Shown here: positions 16,082 to 25,189 of the stretch, piece after piece
How the letters are laid out: the number at the start of each line of letters is the position of its first letter
Numbering within the stretch: position 1 is the stretch's first letter
Assembly: GCF_946187725.1 (NCBI RefSeq)
Contig: NZ_CAMHSK010000024.1
Span: 1 to 39,418, forward strand
Origin: an uncultured Treponema sp.
GTDB taxonomy: Bacteria; Spirochaetota; Spirochaetia; Treponematales; Treponemataceae
Length of the DNA: 39,418 nucleotides
Direction of reading: 5' to 3'
The notes under the pieces: generated by a model
The model's database searches: none
Seen by the model: only the letters and a program-made list of their open reading frames with translations
Told to the model about the DNA's origin: nothing
Program-made: the position numbers and the translations under genes

Positions 16082-18826
16082 CTATTTTTTTACATGAATT
16101 ATTGTTGCTGTCAAGGGGTCAAGAGTGATTTTCTTGCCTGAAAGCTTAACTCCATTCAGCGAAGTCAGCGGTTCAGTGCCAGCATTTGCGGCATCAACCA
16201 AAACTTCAGCTTTTTTAAGGGCAACATCTGATTTGATGACAGTATTTTTTGTACTTGCATTTACTGCTACAAGCCAATCCCCATCATCATTATGAATGCG
16301 ATAAGCAAAAACAAGCGATTTATCCTCTTTATCAGAAAGAAGAAATGTGTTCTTCTTGATTTTTGCTGCATCTGCCATACGGAAAACATCAGTAGTTCTT
16401 CGCAAGGCTATCAGTCCTTTCGTATAATCAAGAACTGTCTGATAATCATTGTCCAAAGTCCAGACAAACTGATTGATATTATCGCTCGAATCATAGCTGT
16501 TACGAACAAAATTACCAATACACTCCTGACTTGCATGACTTACATTTGGCTTTGAACGACCGCGTTCCTGTCCTCCATGAAGAAACGCAATTCCCTGTGC
16601 AGAAAGAGCAAGTGCATTTCCCATCTTAATTCGACGAATAATCTCTGCTTTATCAGCCGGCTTTTCTTCCTTGAGATTAACATTATGTGAAATCAGATCG
16701 TGAAGAGTAAGACCATCATGACATGTCATATACTGAATATTTGCGCCAGGTTGATTTACACCGTAACTCCTAGGATTCCCTGTAATACTTCTGAGGAGTT
16801 CAGAACCGTTTACTTCTTTTCCGGTAATAAGGCCAAGTCCAGCTTCATTGAAGCCACCCGCTTTAAGCATATCACGAAGTTCATCATTGAAGACCGCAAC
16901 ATGGTCGGTTTTACGCATATATGCCTGATCCATTCCGACCGTTCCAGCCTCGCCGTTATACATTCGCCAGCCTTCACCTTCAAAAAGAACATGTGGATTA
17001 ACTTTTACACAGGCAGAATAAGCATTTTCCACACTGCCAGCTTCCATAAGTCCCATGAGGTCAAAACGGAAACCATCAACTTTAAATTCCCGAACCCAGT
17101 ATTCAGTGGAATCTTTTACAATCCGAGCCATCATTTTGTGCTCAGTCGCGGTATCGTTTCCACAACCAGAATTGCTAGTAAATCCACCCCTGCCATTCAT
17201 TCGGAAATAATAACCGGGAACGATATCATCAAGGAAGCGTGTTCCAGCCATGTGATTATAAACAACATCAAGAAGAACACCGAGACCTGCCTTGTGACAC
17301 TCATTTACAAGTTCTCGAAGTTCTCGAATCCGACAATAAGGATCTGCGGCATCCGTGGCATACCAGCCTTCAGGAGTGAAATAATTATGCGGATCGTAGC
17401 CCCAATTGTAGTTACTATTATTCACTACCCCACGATTATCATAAGCTCTGTCAGTTTCATTATTATAGTAGAAATTAACAACAGGCATGAGCTGCACATG
17501 TGTAATTCCGAGTTCCTTTAAATAAGGAATCTTTTCGATAAAAGCCTTATAGGTGCCTGGAGCCGCTTTTACACCAGAATCACTGCAGATTGTAAAATCA
17601 CGGACAGACATTTCGTAAATTACTGCATCTTCCCGCTTTTCAAGAGGATAATAATCGCCACTCATTCCGCCTTCAGGAAGAGAGCGCGCACTTGTCAAAT
17701 CAACGACCGCACCACGCCCCAAAGTTCCGTCATTATGATATGCCGCCATCGAGCGGGCATACGGATCTAAAACCGTAACAGTGCCCTTTGAATTTGTGAG
17801 GGTATAATCATAGAAAAATCCGTCAGGATCAACTTTATTGAAAACAGCAGTCCAAACGCCATTTGAAGCATCCTTTTCCATGCTGACAGTAAAATCAGCA
17901 GATTTAGCATCGCCCTTTTTGTAAAGATTTACGATTGCACTTGATGAAGTTGGTGCCCATAAACGGAAAGCAACAGATTTATTTGAATATGACGCTCCGA
18001 GAACAACATCATCAGCTGGAACAGTCTTTTCTGCAAGTTCAAAAGCAAGTTTTTGACTATTGACTTTTGCCTCTGACAAAAAGGCCGGATTAGATACTGT
18101 GAGATTTTCCGAGATGTCAGCATTATCAGCCAATTCAACTGTAACATGGTCAGCCATGTTGTCCTCCGGATTCTTTGAAATGCTGTTGTAAACTTTTGCT
18201 ACAGAAAGAGTTTTTCCATTCGCCTTAACAGCAAAGCCAGAAGTTTTATCATCCAAACCGTAAGCCCCTGAAAGAACAAGGGAAATCTTATTTGGAGCTA
18301 CAAGTTCCGCACTCTTGATATTTGGTTTGTAAGGAAGAGCCGCATAAGTTGTCTGGTCACCAGAAAAAATTGCAACTTTCCTTGAAGTGCCTGTATTCCA
18401 GATACGGTCATCATTTCCATCTTTTATCCAGCCGGATTTCTGACGCACAATGAGTCCGACAGTTCCGTCTGCTGAAACAGGCTTTTGACCACCGGTATCA
18501 GAACCATCAAGCCGGAAACGCATATAGCCTACTCCATCAAGTTCCTGCCATTTCTGTGTATAATTCCAGTTGGCATTTCCGTCACCACCTGGAACGGCCC
18601 ACATCCACAAAGCCCAAGGTTCATAGTTTTTATCAGGGCGAACATAATAGATAACAAGTTCGTTGGCAGCAGGATTAATCTTTGAATCTACTGCAAGAAC
18701 AGCTTTTAAATTTGCAGGAGCAGCATCTTTAAAAGAGCCAGGTTCGCCATGCTCCGCAAAAGCCGGGAAAATAAGGAAGAGTCCGCCCAAAAGGCCGAGC
18801 ATATTCTTCATAACATTTTTTATCAT
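16082..18826 (-). CDS. pulA: Secreted type I pullulanase (GH13, debranching)
   Basis: This enzyme hydrolyses alpha-1,6 bonds of pullulan and branched glucans. I start at the ATG at 18826 (914 aa; MIKNVMKNMLGLLGGLFLIF), preceded by AAAGG; a TTG at 18862 and an ATG at 18811 are alternatives. A signal peptide ending in PAFA directs export. Domain order: CBM41-like glucan-binding region at about 40-135, a linker domain at about 165-265, a CBM48-like domain at about 275-370, then the GH13 barrel. The pullulanase signature YNWGYDP is at about 473-479. Catalytic residues are Asp589 (GFRFDLMG), Glu618 (FEGEGW) and Asp704 (TCHDGL). It is the first gene of the pullulanase-malEFG-amylase operon. There is no lipobox, unlike the amylase at the operon end. 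Confidence 0.95.
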   Translation of the reverse strand: MIKNVMKNMLGLLGGLFLIFPAFAEHGEPGSFKDAAPANLKAVLAVDSKINPAANELVIYYVRPDKNYEPWALWMWAVPGGDGNANWNYTQKWQELDGVGYMRFRLDGSDTGGQKPVSADGTVGLIVRQKSGWIKDGNDDRIWNTGTSRKVAIFSGDQTTYAALPYKPNIKSAELVAPNKISLVLSGAYGLDDKTSGFAVKANGKTLSVAKVYNSISKNPEDNMADHVTVELADNADISENLTVSNPAFLSEAKVNSQKLAFELAEKTVPADDVVLGASYSNKSVAFRLWAPTSSSAIVNLYKKGDAKSADFTVSMEKDASNGVWTAVFNKVDPDGFFYDYTLTNSKGTVTVLDPYARSMAAYHNDGTLGRGAVVDLTSARSLPEGGMSGDYYPLEKREDAVIYEMSVRDFTICSDSGVKAAPGTYKAFIEKIPYLKELGITHVQLMPVVNFYYNNETDRAYDNRGVVNNSNYNWGYDPHNYFTPEGWYATDAADPYCRIRELRELVNECHKAGLGVLLDVVYNHMAGTRFLDDIVPGYYFRMNGRGGFTSNSGCGNDTATEHKMMARIVKDSTEYWVREFKVDGFRFDLMGLMEAGSVENAYSACVKVNPHVLFEGEGWRMYNGEAGTVGMDQAYMRKTDHVAVFNDELRDMLKAGGFNEAGLGLITGKEVNGSELLRSITGNPRSYGVNQPGANIQYMTCHDGLTLHDLISHNVNLKEEKPADKAEIIRRIKMGNALALSAQGIAFLHGGQERGRSKPNVSHASQECIGNFVRNSYDSSDNINQFVWTLDNDYQTVLDYTKGLIALRRTTDVFRMADAAKIKKNTFLLSDKEDKSLVFAYRIHNDDGDWLVAVNASTKNTVIKSDVALKKAEVLVDAANAGTEPLTSLNGVKLSGKKITLDPLTATIIHVKK

Positions 18827-19023
18827 AGCCTTTACTATAAATCTCGTTAAAAAAAGAATCAAAGAAATTCATATTTTTTTTGAAATAAAGTTCCTTTTGT
18901 CATAATTTTTATAAACATTGGCACTTTAGTACAATTCCGTCAAAGTCAAAAAAGTACAAATTTTCGGCTCGATGAAAATTGAATCATTGAAACACGAGCA
19001 ATTTTCCTATAGAATAGTCAGAA
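18827..19023. promoter_or_regulatory. Divergent control region between pullulanase operon and lepA
   Basis: For lepA (+), TTGAAA (18987-18992) and TAGAAT (19010-19015) are separated by 17 nt; the expected transcription start near 19022 almost coincides with the ATG at 19024 and there is no Shine-Dalgarno. For the pullulanase operon (-) no promoter is convincing, although TTGTAC and TATAAA with a short 15-nt spacer are present. On the minus strand at 18895-18912 the sequence ATAAAAATTATGACAAAA loosely resembles the 17-nt motif seen upstream of the neopullulanase and AraC genes. Confidence 0.45.
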
Positions 19024-20826
19024 ATGACAGAAATGAAATACAAGCGCAATTTTTGTATCGTAGCGCATATCGACCACGGAAAATCAACTCTTGCAGACAG
19101 ATTGATTCAAAAAGCCAAAATTATCGATGACCGTCAGATGATGAATCAAATCCTTGACAACATGGATATCGAACGCGAACGCGGCATCACAATAAAAAGT
19201 CAGGCAGTCACAATTCCTTACAGGGCAAAAGACGGCCATGATTACGAACTGAATTTTGTTGACACACCGGGCCATGTTGATTTTTCTTACGAAGTCAGCC
19301 GGGCAATTGCTTCATGCGAAGGCGCCCTTCTTTTAATCGATGCGTCTCAGGGCGTTGAAAGCCAGACTGTTTCGAATTTATACATGGCAATGGAGCAGGA
19401 TTTAACAATTGTTCCAGTCATCAACAAAATCGACCTTCCAAGCGCGGATTTACCAAGCGTAAAGCATCAGATTGATCACGACCTCGGCTTGGATTCAAAC
19501 GATGCAGTACCTGTCAGTGCAAAAACAGGAGAAGGTGTTGATGAACTCATGGAAGCAATCGTCACAAAATTCCCGGCTCCAACAGGAAATCCAGACGGCA
19601 AAGCACAGGCCTTGATTTTTGACTGTCACTATGATGAATATCGCGGAGTTATCATTCATATCCGTGTAAAGGAAGGCAGGATTAAAAAAGGTGATGTAAT
19701 CCGCTTCATGTCAAATAACACAGATTACAAAGTTGACCAGATTGGTATTTTCAAAATCAATTACGAAGAAACTCCTTACCTCGAAGCTGGTGATGTAGGA
19801 TACATTATCGCAGGCGTAAAGACGGTAAGCGATGTCCGTGTCGGCGATACAGTCACTCTGGCAAATGACCCGGCAGCAGAACCTCTCGGCGGATTCAAGG
19901 ATGTCAAACCAGTAGTTTTCTCTTCTATATATCCTATTGATTCAAATGACTACGAAGAACTCAAAGAGAGCATGGAAAAGCTCAAGCTCAATGACGCTTC
20001 GCTGATTTACGAAAAAGACAATTCTCTGGCTCTGGGAAATGGATTCCGATGCGGATTTTTGGGATTGCTTCACCTTGAAATCATTCAGGAACGCCTTGAA
20101 CGAGACTATGATCAGGCTGTAATTTTCACGGCACCAAGCGTTCAGTACAAAATAAAACTGACAAACGGAACCGAGCAGATTATCGACAATCCGACCGAAT
20201 TCCCGGAAACCAAAATTCAGGAAGCATGGGAGCCGTATATTCAGGCAACGATTATCACACCTTCTGATTACATTGGGGCCATCATGAACCTCTGTACAGA
20301 AAAACGCGGTGTTCAAAAAAACATGATTTATCTCGATGAAAAGCGCGTTGAACTGACTTACGAAATGCCTCTTGCTGAAGTCCTGTTTGATTTCTACGAC
20401 AAGCTCAAAAGCTACAGCCGTGGCTATGCTTCATTTGATTACGAAATCACGGACTACCAGCAGACAGACCTCGTAAAAGTCGACATTCTCCTCAACGGTA
20501 AACCTGTCGATGCCCTGTCTCAGCTTGCATACAAGCCCGAAGCTGCCGTGCGTGCCCGAAAGGTGTGCGAACGACTAAAAGGTGAAATTTCGCGTCAGCA
20601 GTTCAAAATCGCAATTCAGGGAGCAATCGGAAGTCAGATTATAGCAAGAGAAACCGTAAATCCAGTACGAAAAGATGTCCTTGCGAAGTGTTATGGTGGC
20701 GATGTCACCCGAAAGCGAAAACTCCTCGAAAAACAAAAGGAAGGCAAAAAGCGCATGAAGATGATTGGCAATGTCGAGCTTCCTCAGACTGCATTCCTCG
20801 CAGTCCTAAAAGAAAAAGAAGAGTAA
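19024..20826 (+). CDS. lepA: Elongation factor 4 (LepA), ribosome back-translocation GTPase
   Basis: The 600-residue protein has the LepA length and domain order. The G domain carries the P-loop AHIDHGKST (about 14-22), the switch region RERGITIK, the G3 motif DTPGHVDF and the G4 motif NKID. EF-Tu-like domain II follows, then domains III and V and the LepA-specific C-terminal domain with SYSRGYASFDYE, an ALSQLAYK segment and a basic KKRMKMIGNVELPQTAFLAV end. It binds 70S ribosomes and helps under ionic or cold stress. The gene stands alone on the plus strand, divergent from the pullulanase operon and convergent with the DUF115 gene. A second in-frame ATG at 19033 is possible; I keep 19024 because it fits the promoter position. 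Confidence 0.98.
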   Translation: MTEMKYKRNFCIVAHIDHGKSTLADRLIQKAKIIDDRQMMNQILDNMDIERERGITIKSQAVTIPYRAKDGHDYELNFVDTPGHVDFSYEVSRAIASCEGALLLIDASQGVESQTVSNLYMAMEQDLTIVPVINKIDLPSADLPSVKHQIDHDLGLDSNDAVPVSAKTGEGVDELMEAIVTKFPAPTGNPDGKAQALIFDCHYDEYRGVIIHIRVKEGRIKKGDVIRFMSNNTDYKVDQIGIFKINYEETPYLEAGDVGYIIAGVKTVSDVRVGDTVTLANDPAAEPLGGFKDVKPVVFSSIYPIDSNDYEELKESMEKLKLNDASLIYEKDNSLALGNGFRCGFLGLLHLEIIQERLERDYDQAVIFTAPSVQYKIKLTNGTEQIIDNPTEFPETKIQEAWEPYIQATIITPSDYIGAIMNLCTEKRGVQKNMIYLDEKRVELTYEMPLAEVLFDFYDKLKSYSRGYASFDYEITDYQQTDLVKVDILLNGKPVDALSQLAYKPEAAVRARKVCERLKGEISRQQFKIAIQGAIGSQIIARETVNPVRKDVLAKCYGGDVTRKRKLLEKQKEGKKRMKMIGNVELPQTAFLAVLKEKEE

Positions 20827-20828
20827 TT

Positions 20829-20861
20829 GAAATAAAAATACATCACTGTATTTTTTATTTC
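20829..20861 (+). terminator. AT-rich hairpin terminator after lepA
   Basis: GAAATAAAAATACA (20829-20842) pairs with TGTATTTTTTATTTC (20847-20861) around a 4-nt loop, just after the lepA stop. The T-rich right arm acts as the U-tract. It could also work for the opposite strand. Confidence 0.55.
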
Positions 20862-21041
20862 TACGAGAAAATTCAAACACAAAAACCCTTACAATTCAGA
20901 TTTTTTGCATTTACAGCGATAAAGGCAAATAAATCAACTAATGCGGTCTTTGAAGTTTGAATTTTCTCTCTTTTCTTTTTCACTGCATCAATGCAGTACA
21001 TGCCTGTTCGTTTTCAACTTTCAATTTTTCGTTTTCAATTT
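20862..21041. other. Convergent intergenic region with palindrome and Gln/Lys-free low-complexity repeat
   Basis: I see no gene in these 180 nt. They contain a near-perfect small palindrome, ACTGCAT and ATGCAGT with 2 nt between (20982-20997), and, at about 21010-21045, a low-complexity repeat built of TTTTCAACTTTC and CGTTTTCA units that runs into the stop codon of the DUF115 gene. Similar units form one arm of the hairpin at 31926-31986. Confidence 0.4.
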
Positions 21042-22757
21042 TCAACAATCCAGCTGTTTTATTCCCATTTTTATATCTTTCAAAAAGAAGTCTATTTGAC
21101 CGCGAACTCGTTTCAGGAAACTCAAATCTTTCGTATTGCATTTGTAGCCGTCCGGAAAATGCAGGAAAAGATATTCCCTTTTTGAAATCAATGCATAAAG
21201 TTCATCTTCGACAGAAATTGAACATCCCCCGACTTCTTTTCCATACATCAGCAGTTCTTTGATTCTGTTCAGGGCTTTTTCTTCGCTTTCAAAATATGCT
21301 CTCAACTGATTAATTTTAATGTCGCCTTTAAGGTATTTTGACTCATAAATCTCAGTTTTTCCACTCGATTTTACCGTATTCAGGTAAGCTGAAAGTGTTT
21401 CTGACGAAATTTGCTGTACACCGAGGGGAAATCCCTGTTTTCCGCAGTCATAAAGATTCGGCATATTCTGAAAGGCATCAACAAAACTCTTTGCGTAATT
21501 TTCCAGAGCAGAATCAGTAAATAGTTCAATTCCATTCTTTCCTAAGAACCGTTTTGCCCCATTTTTGAAAGAAGCGGCATAGTTTTCAATTGGAAGAAAC
21601 CTGCCAGCCGCACAAAGTCTTGCAATATGAGCAGGCACATTTTTTGTATGAGTTCGTCCCAACGAAAAAGAAAAATCCAGACCAGAGAAAATAACCGGAA
21701 CATTTTGATTAGAACGAAGTTTTAGCGCGATATAAATAGAAGTTAACCCCACAGAGCCGAGAGGCGGAATCTGCAATGGAAAGAAATCCTTCTCAGAAAG
21801 ATTTTTCAAGAAAAAAGCATCCGTAAATTCAGAAGAAAAATAGCATACATTTTTTGAATGACGCGTAACCTGAACCCTTGATGTCATGTCGGCGAACAGA
21901 AGAACACCTTCAAGGTCTGCACCAATATAAGCCTTTTCAATCGCCAGCTGACCTTCAACCGCACAGACACCATCGATTCTGATGCCATACGCTTTAAGAG
22001 CGGGAACAACGGCATCAACCGCTAGAACAAAGCATTTCTCAATCAAAGATTTCGGAACATGTTTCAGGGTTTCTTCAATACTCTCCCCTGCCCCAAAAAG
22101 AAAAATCGGCTGTTCAACTTTACCGGCATAATCATTAAAATCAATGGATTTAGGCAACTTTGCAAGATTCCGAAAAAGATTCCGTGAATACAGGCGGCCA
22201 AGTCTTGTAAGGGTAATCCTGTTTTTCCAGAATGATGCAATCGCATTCTGCGCCAGTGAAGCAGTTTTCAGGTAATCATCCTTGTGAAACCAGGTTCCGG
22301 CACTCATTTCCATAAAAATCGAACGGCGAAATGTAGATATATGCGGCAAGCAGATTTCAGAACTGTAATCACCATTTAAAATGTTGACAAGGTAATCATT
22401 GAATTTAAAAGGAAGCAAAGCAAGATTTTCAGGAATAAGTCCTTTGGAATGCAGTTTTTTAAATTCTTCAGACGCAAATTCATGCAATGCTTCATCATAC
22501 TCAAAAGCAAGCACAAAACAATCTTCAGGAAGTTTTTTTAGGAGTGAATCCAGTCCAAGCCATAAAACAGGCGAGGCAGCAAGAATCAGTGTACCAGGTA
22601 AAATTTTAACAGAATCAATCATCCCCAAAACAGCACGCTCTGGGGCATATTTTGAATAGAGAAAGCGGCCTTTGTATGAAACAGAAAAGCCCCGCTCGGT
22701 CGAGACCAAACAGGGCTTTTCTGGAGCGCTTTGACGCTCCAAATCGTTATAAGTCAA
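21042..22757 (-). CDS. DUF115 protein (MptE-like/Maf-related)
   Basis: The 571-residue protein belongs to the DUF115 group, which includes 6-hydroxymethylpterin pyrophosphokinase-like MptE and the Maf motility accessory factors linked to flagellin glycosylation. Visible features are an N-terminal SVSYKGRFLYSKYAPERA segment common in treponemal members, the core from about residue 215 with IFLFGAGESIEETL, VLAVDAVVPAL and GIRIDGVCAVEGQ, and PVIFSGLDFSFSLGRTH near 365. In a spirochaete, modification of flagellin or another surface component is a reasonable but unproven role. The start is a TTG at 22757 with GGAG 5 nt upstream, directly after the foldase stop at 22769. Unusually, its first codons contain a terminator-like hairpin. 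Confidence 0.75.
   Translation of the reverse strand: MTYNDLERQSAPEKPCLVSTERGFSVSYKGRFLYSKYAPERAVLGMIDSVKILPGTLILAASPVLWLGLDSLLKKLPEDCFVLAFEYDEALHEFASEEFKKLHSKGLIPENLALLPFKFNDYLVNILNGDYSSEICLPHISTFRRSIFMEMSAGTWFHKDDYLKTASLAQNAIASFWKNRITLTRLGRLYSRNLFRNLAKLPKSIDFNDYAGKVEQPIFLFGAGESIEETLKHVPKSLIEKCFVLAVDAVVPALKAYGIRIDGVCAVEGQLAIEKAYIGADLEGVLLFADMTSRVQVTRHSKNVCYFSSEFTDAFFLKNLSEKDFFPLQIPPLGSVGLTSIYIALKLRSNQNVPVIFSGLDFSFSLGRTHTKNVPAHIARLCAAGRFLPIENYAASFKNGAKRFLGKNGIELFTDSALENYAKSFVDAFQNMPNLYDCGKQGFPLGVQQISSETLSAYLNTVKSSGKTEIYESKYLKGDIKINQLRAYFESEEKALNRIKELLMYGKEVGGCSISVEDELYALISKREYLFLHFPDGYKCNTKDLSFLKRVRGQIDFFLKDIKMGIKQLDC
22683..22740 (-). other. Terminator-like double hairpin inside the 5' codons of the DUF115 gene
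   Basis: On the minus strand a GGAGCG/CGCTCC hairpin (22735-22740 with 22723-22728) is followed at once by a long stem AGAAAAGCCC/GGGCTTTTCT (22713-22722 with 22683-22692) extended inward by GGTC/GACC, ending in CTTTTCTG. It starts 29 nt after the foldase stop codon yet lies within codons 6-25 of the DUF115 gene. It may attenuate transcription between the two genes. Confidence 0.65.
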
Positions 22758-22768
22758 ACTGACTCCGC

Positions 22769-24253
22769 CTATCGTGACATAAACTTATTGAAGTAAACAT
22801 CAGAGACATTATTTTCGATCTTAGAACTTGCAAGCAATGTTGACTGAGCACTGTTCTGGTCATAGTTAGAAACTTCTTCCAAAACCTTTGCAGCCCTGCC
22901 GTCATCAGCTTTTGCATTCTGAATTTCTTTGAGCTGGAATACAGTAACATAATTACCCAAAAGCATCGGCTCTGAGATTTCCTTTTCTTTCATTGAGAAA
23001 GCTTTTTCAAGGAATTCTTTGTTTGAGCTTGCATTTGCAAATGCCTGTGCAGAAGATGAATCAAGCTTATCAGCAAGAGAAACATCTCCGTAGTTCAAAG
23101 AGAATGCAGGAACAGTTACAAGTTCTGCACCAGCCTTAGTGGCAGCCTTCTCAAATCCATCGATTTTTGCAGAAGCAACAAACGCCTTAGCCTTTTCAGT
23201 GTAGTAATCTTCAATCATGCTCTGCTTGTTTGTAGTGATGTATTTCTTTACAGCATCAACAGTTGCAGAATCTTCGATATTTGAAGCAACCTTTTCACCA
23301 GTGCATTTGTAGATTGAATATCCAGTATTTGTCTTAACGATTTCGCTCAAAGAATCTTTTGCAAGAGCTGAGATTTTAGCGAAATCTTCTTCATTTGCAA
23401 GATTTTCTTTTACCTGATAAGCAAAACTTTCTTTTACTTTACCATTTCCGTCCGTGTAGTATTTTTCAGAATACTCAGAAACAGCATCATCAAAAGTAAT
23501 TTCACCGTTTGTAAGCTGAGTAAGAATCTTCTTTGCCTGAGACTCTTCCTTAACAGTAATCATCGAAAGAGCATATGTATCGAACAATGAAATATTCTCA
23601 GAGGCAAACTTTTTGATTTCTGATTCAGGATAATCTGCCTTGCTGAAAGAAACAGTGTTGAAAGAACGCTTTTCGCCACCAAAAGCTGAAAGGAACTCGG
23701 TCTCTTTTTCACTTGTCTTGAGACCATAGAAAGTATAATCACCAAGTTTTGAAGAAGAACCGAACATATCATCACTAAAACGCTGCCAGACAAGCTGCTT
23801 TGAGATGTCACTCTTCAAAGATTCTTTGTCAGCATTTGAGATTTGATTGTAAAGTTTTGGATCATATTTTCCGTCTGCATTAAGGAAGTAAGGAAGCATG
23901 ATTCTTGAAATTGCCTTTCCACTAGGCTTGTAACCAGACTTTCTGACAGAGTCCTTATATGTTGCCATCTGAACAGCAGAATTGAAAGCATAGCTGTAGA
24001 TATAAAAATAAGCAGACTGATCGAGTTCAGCTCCCTGTCTCTGATAGTAATTTGTGTAGTTCTGAACGGCATTTGCAAAATCTGTGCCCGGTGCAAGTAC
24101 AATGTCTTTTCCATCATACTTACCGAAAGAAATTCCATTTCCTTCACCGGTAACAGCACGAATAAGCTCCGTGCCAACTCCAAAAACAACAAAACAAATT
24201 ACAGAAAGAATGAGAATGATTACTGAACCAACCCATAGCATTTTGTTTTTCAT
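22769..24253 (-). CDS. Membrane-anchored PpiC/SurA-type foldase (peptidyl-prolyl isomerase)
   Basis: The 494-residue protein has one N-terminal membrane helix (about 6-28, WVGSVIILILSVICFVVFGV) and a large periplasmic part, the PpiD-like layout. Residues about 60-190 resemble the SurA/PpiD chaperone region with many helices, and about 205-325 the parvulin-like PPIC domain (ALSMITVKEESQAKKILTQL, then ITFDDAVSEYSEKY and SLSEIVKTNTGYSIYKCTG). A further helical region follows. The role is presumably folding of exported or outer-membrane proteins. It has a strong promoter and AAGGA Shine-Dalgarno. The DUF115 gene starts 11 nt downstream. The isomerase core is divergent, so chaperone activity is more certain than catalysis. 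Confidence 0.82.
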   Translation of the reverse strand: MKNKMLWVGSVIILILSVICFVVFGVGTELIRAVTGEGNGISFGKYDGKDIVLAPGTDFANAVQNYTNYYQRQGAELDQSAYFYIYSYAFNSAVQMATYKDSVRKSGYKPSGKAISRIMLPYFLNADGKYDPKLYNQISNADKESLKSDISKQLVWQRFSDDMFGSSSKLGDYTFYGLKTSEKETEFLSAFGGEKRSFNTVSFSKADYPESEIKKFASENISLFDTYALSMITVKEESQAKKILTQLTNGEITFDDAVSEYSEKYYTDGNGKVKESFAYQVKENLANEEDFAKISALAKDSLSEIVKTNTGYSIYKCTGEKVASNIEDSATVDAVKKYITTNKQSMIEDYYTEKAKAFVASAKIDGFEKAATKAGAELVTVPAFSLNYGDVSLADKLDSSSAQAFANASSNKEFLEKAFSMKEKEISEPMLLGNYVTVFQLKEIQNAKADDGRAAKVLEEVSNYDQNSAQSTLLASSKIENNVSDVYFNKFMSR

Positions 24254-24289
24254 AAAACTTATCCTTATTTTATAATAATAGTGACAAAT

Positions 24290-24318
24290 ATTTTATCATT
24301 GTAATATTTTACTGTCAA
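24290..24318 (-). promoter_or_regulatory. Predicted promoter of the PpiC-type foldase gene
   Basis: On the minus strand TTGACA (24313-24318) and TAAAAT (24290-24295) are separated by exactly 17 nt, with a leader of about 30 nt carrying AAGGA before the ATG at 24253. Confidence 0.7.
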
Positions 24319-24376
24319 TGCAGCATTTCATCACAAAGATGAAGTTTAATAATTTTTCCTGAAAGAAGATTGAATG

Positions 24377-25183
24377 CTACTCCCCTTTCTTTATAGGAAC
24401 AGACCCCAAATCAAGGACAAGGCTGTAACTCGGAGCGCAAGTATCAGTATTCCATGCCTTTGCAACGGCAAACATCTGTACGAAATAAGTATTGTCATAG
24501 CCGTCACTGAACCCACTGGAATTATAAAAATAGTCGGCATCCCCTTCTACAGGTTCAACATCCCGTGAACCGCCCTTGTTATCTTCATTATAGTCGAAAA
24601 AATCAAATGATTTTGAATTTCCGTTCCTATACGGAATATAGTATTCCCCACTGTATTTATAATCAAAACCAGTTTCACCATAAATACCAATACAAGCGAC
24701 AAAATTATAACGATCACTGTCACCTGTAGCACCAGAACCGTCAAGATAATTCTTCAATCTGATTATAACACGCCGATTCTGACCATTATTAGGGATAAAA
24801 ACGACACGACCAGTGTTCACACTCGTTCCAAGAGGTTGATATGTATATGTTTCTATCATTCTCGTAGCTGCTGCTGAACTGTTGGATGTCGTATTTACGG
24901 AAAGAATTGCGGAACGCTGTGATGTGAGACTTGAATAATTATTGTAGATTTTGTAATAGACTTCCGTACCGATAAACTGCTCTGGCTGACTTCGCTCTTC
25001 CGTGATGAAGGCAGAATACCAGGTCAAATAATCAGTACTTGTATAAAGTGGATCGTTTTGTGTGACGGTGGGTGCATCAAGACTCAAAACTTCTTCGAGT
25101 CCGCATGAAGAAACAAAAATACCGGCAATAAGGCAGAAAAATAAATTTGATAAATTTTTCATCTTAAAACCGGTATTTCTCAT
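24377..25183 (-). CDS. Lipoprotein of unknown function
   Basis: A lipoprotein signal is clear (MKNLSNLFFCLIAGIFVSSC, Cys at residue 27 from the first ATG). The mature part of about 240 residues is rich in Tyr, Asn, Ser and Gly, beta-strand-like, with no motif that I recognise; SLDAPTVTQNDPLY directly after the anchor looks like a linker. Two start codons are possible: 25183 (7 residues longer) and 25162. I give 25183 because a GAGTAG element overlapping the upstream stop is at workable distance, whereas 25162 has none. The gene lies 6 nt after the TPR gene and so is probably its operon partner at the periplasmic face. Confidence 0.75.
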   Translation of the reverse strand: MRNTGFKMKNLSNLFFCLIAGIFVSSCGLEEVLSLDAPTVTQNDPLYTSTDYLTWYSAFITEERSQPEQFIGTEVYYKIYNNYSSLTSQRSAILSVNTTSNSSAAATRMIETYTYQPLGTSVNTGRVVFIPNNGQNRRVIIRLKNYLDGSGATGDSDRYNFVACIGIYGETGFDYKYSGEYYIPYRNGNSKSFDFFDYNEDNKGGSRDVEPVEGDADYFYNSSGFSDGYDNTYFVQMFAVAKAWNTDTCAPSYSLVLDLGSVPIKKGE

Positions 25184-25189
25184 ATAAAA

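Noticed and set aside
16700..17521. Plus-strand open frame of 273 codons
   Set aside because: Antisense to the catalytic domain of the pullulanase gene and without any recognisable motif.
18915..18935. TTGGCAC sequence resembling the -24 element of a sigma54 promoter upstream of lepA/pullulanase
   Set aside because: The expected TTGC -12 element is absent at the right distance (TACA instead).
20982..20997. ACTGCAT/ATGCAGT palindrome as terminator of the DUF115 gene
   Set aside because: The 2-nt loop cannot form a good hairpin, and no T-run follows on the minus strand.
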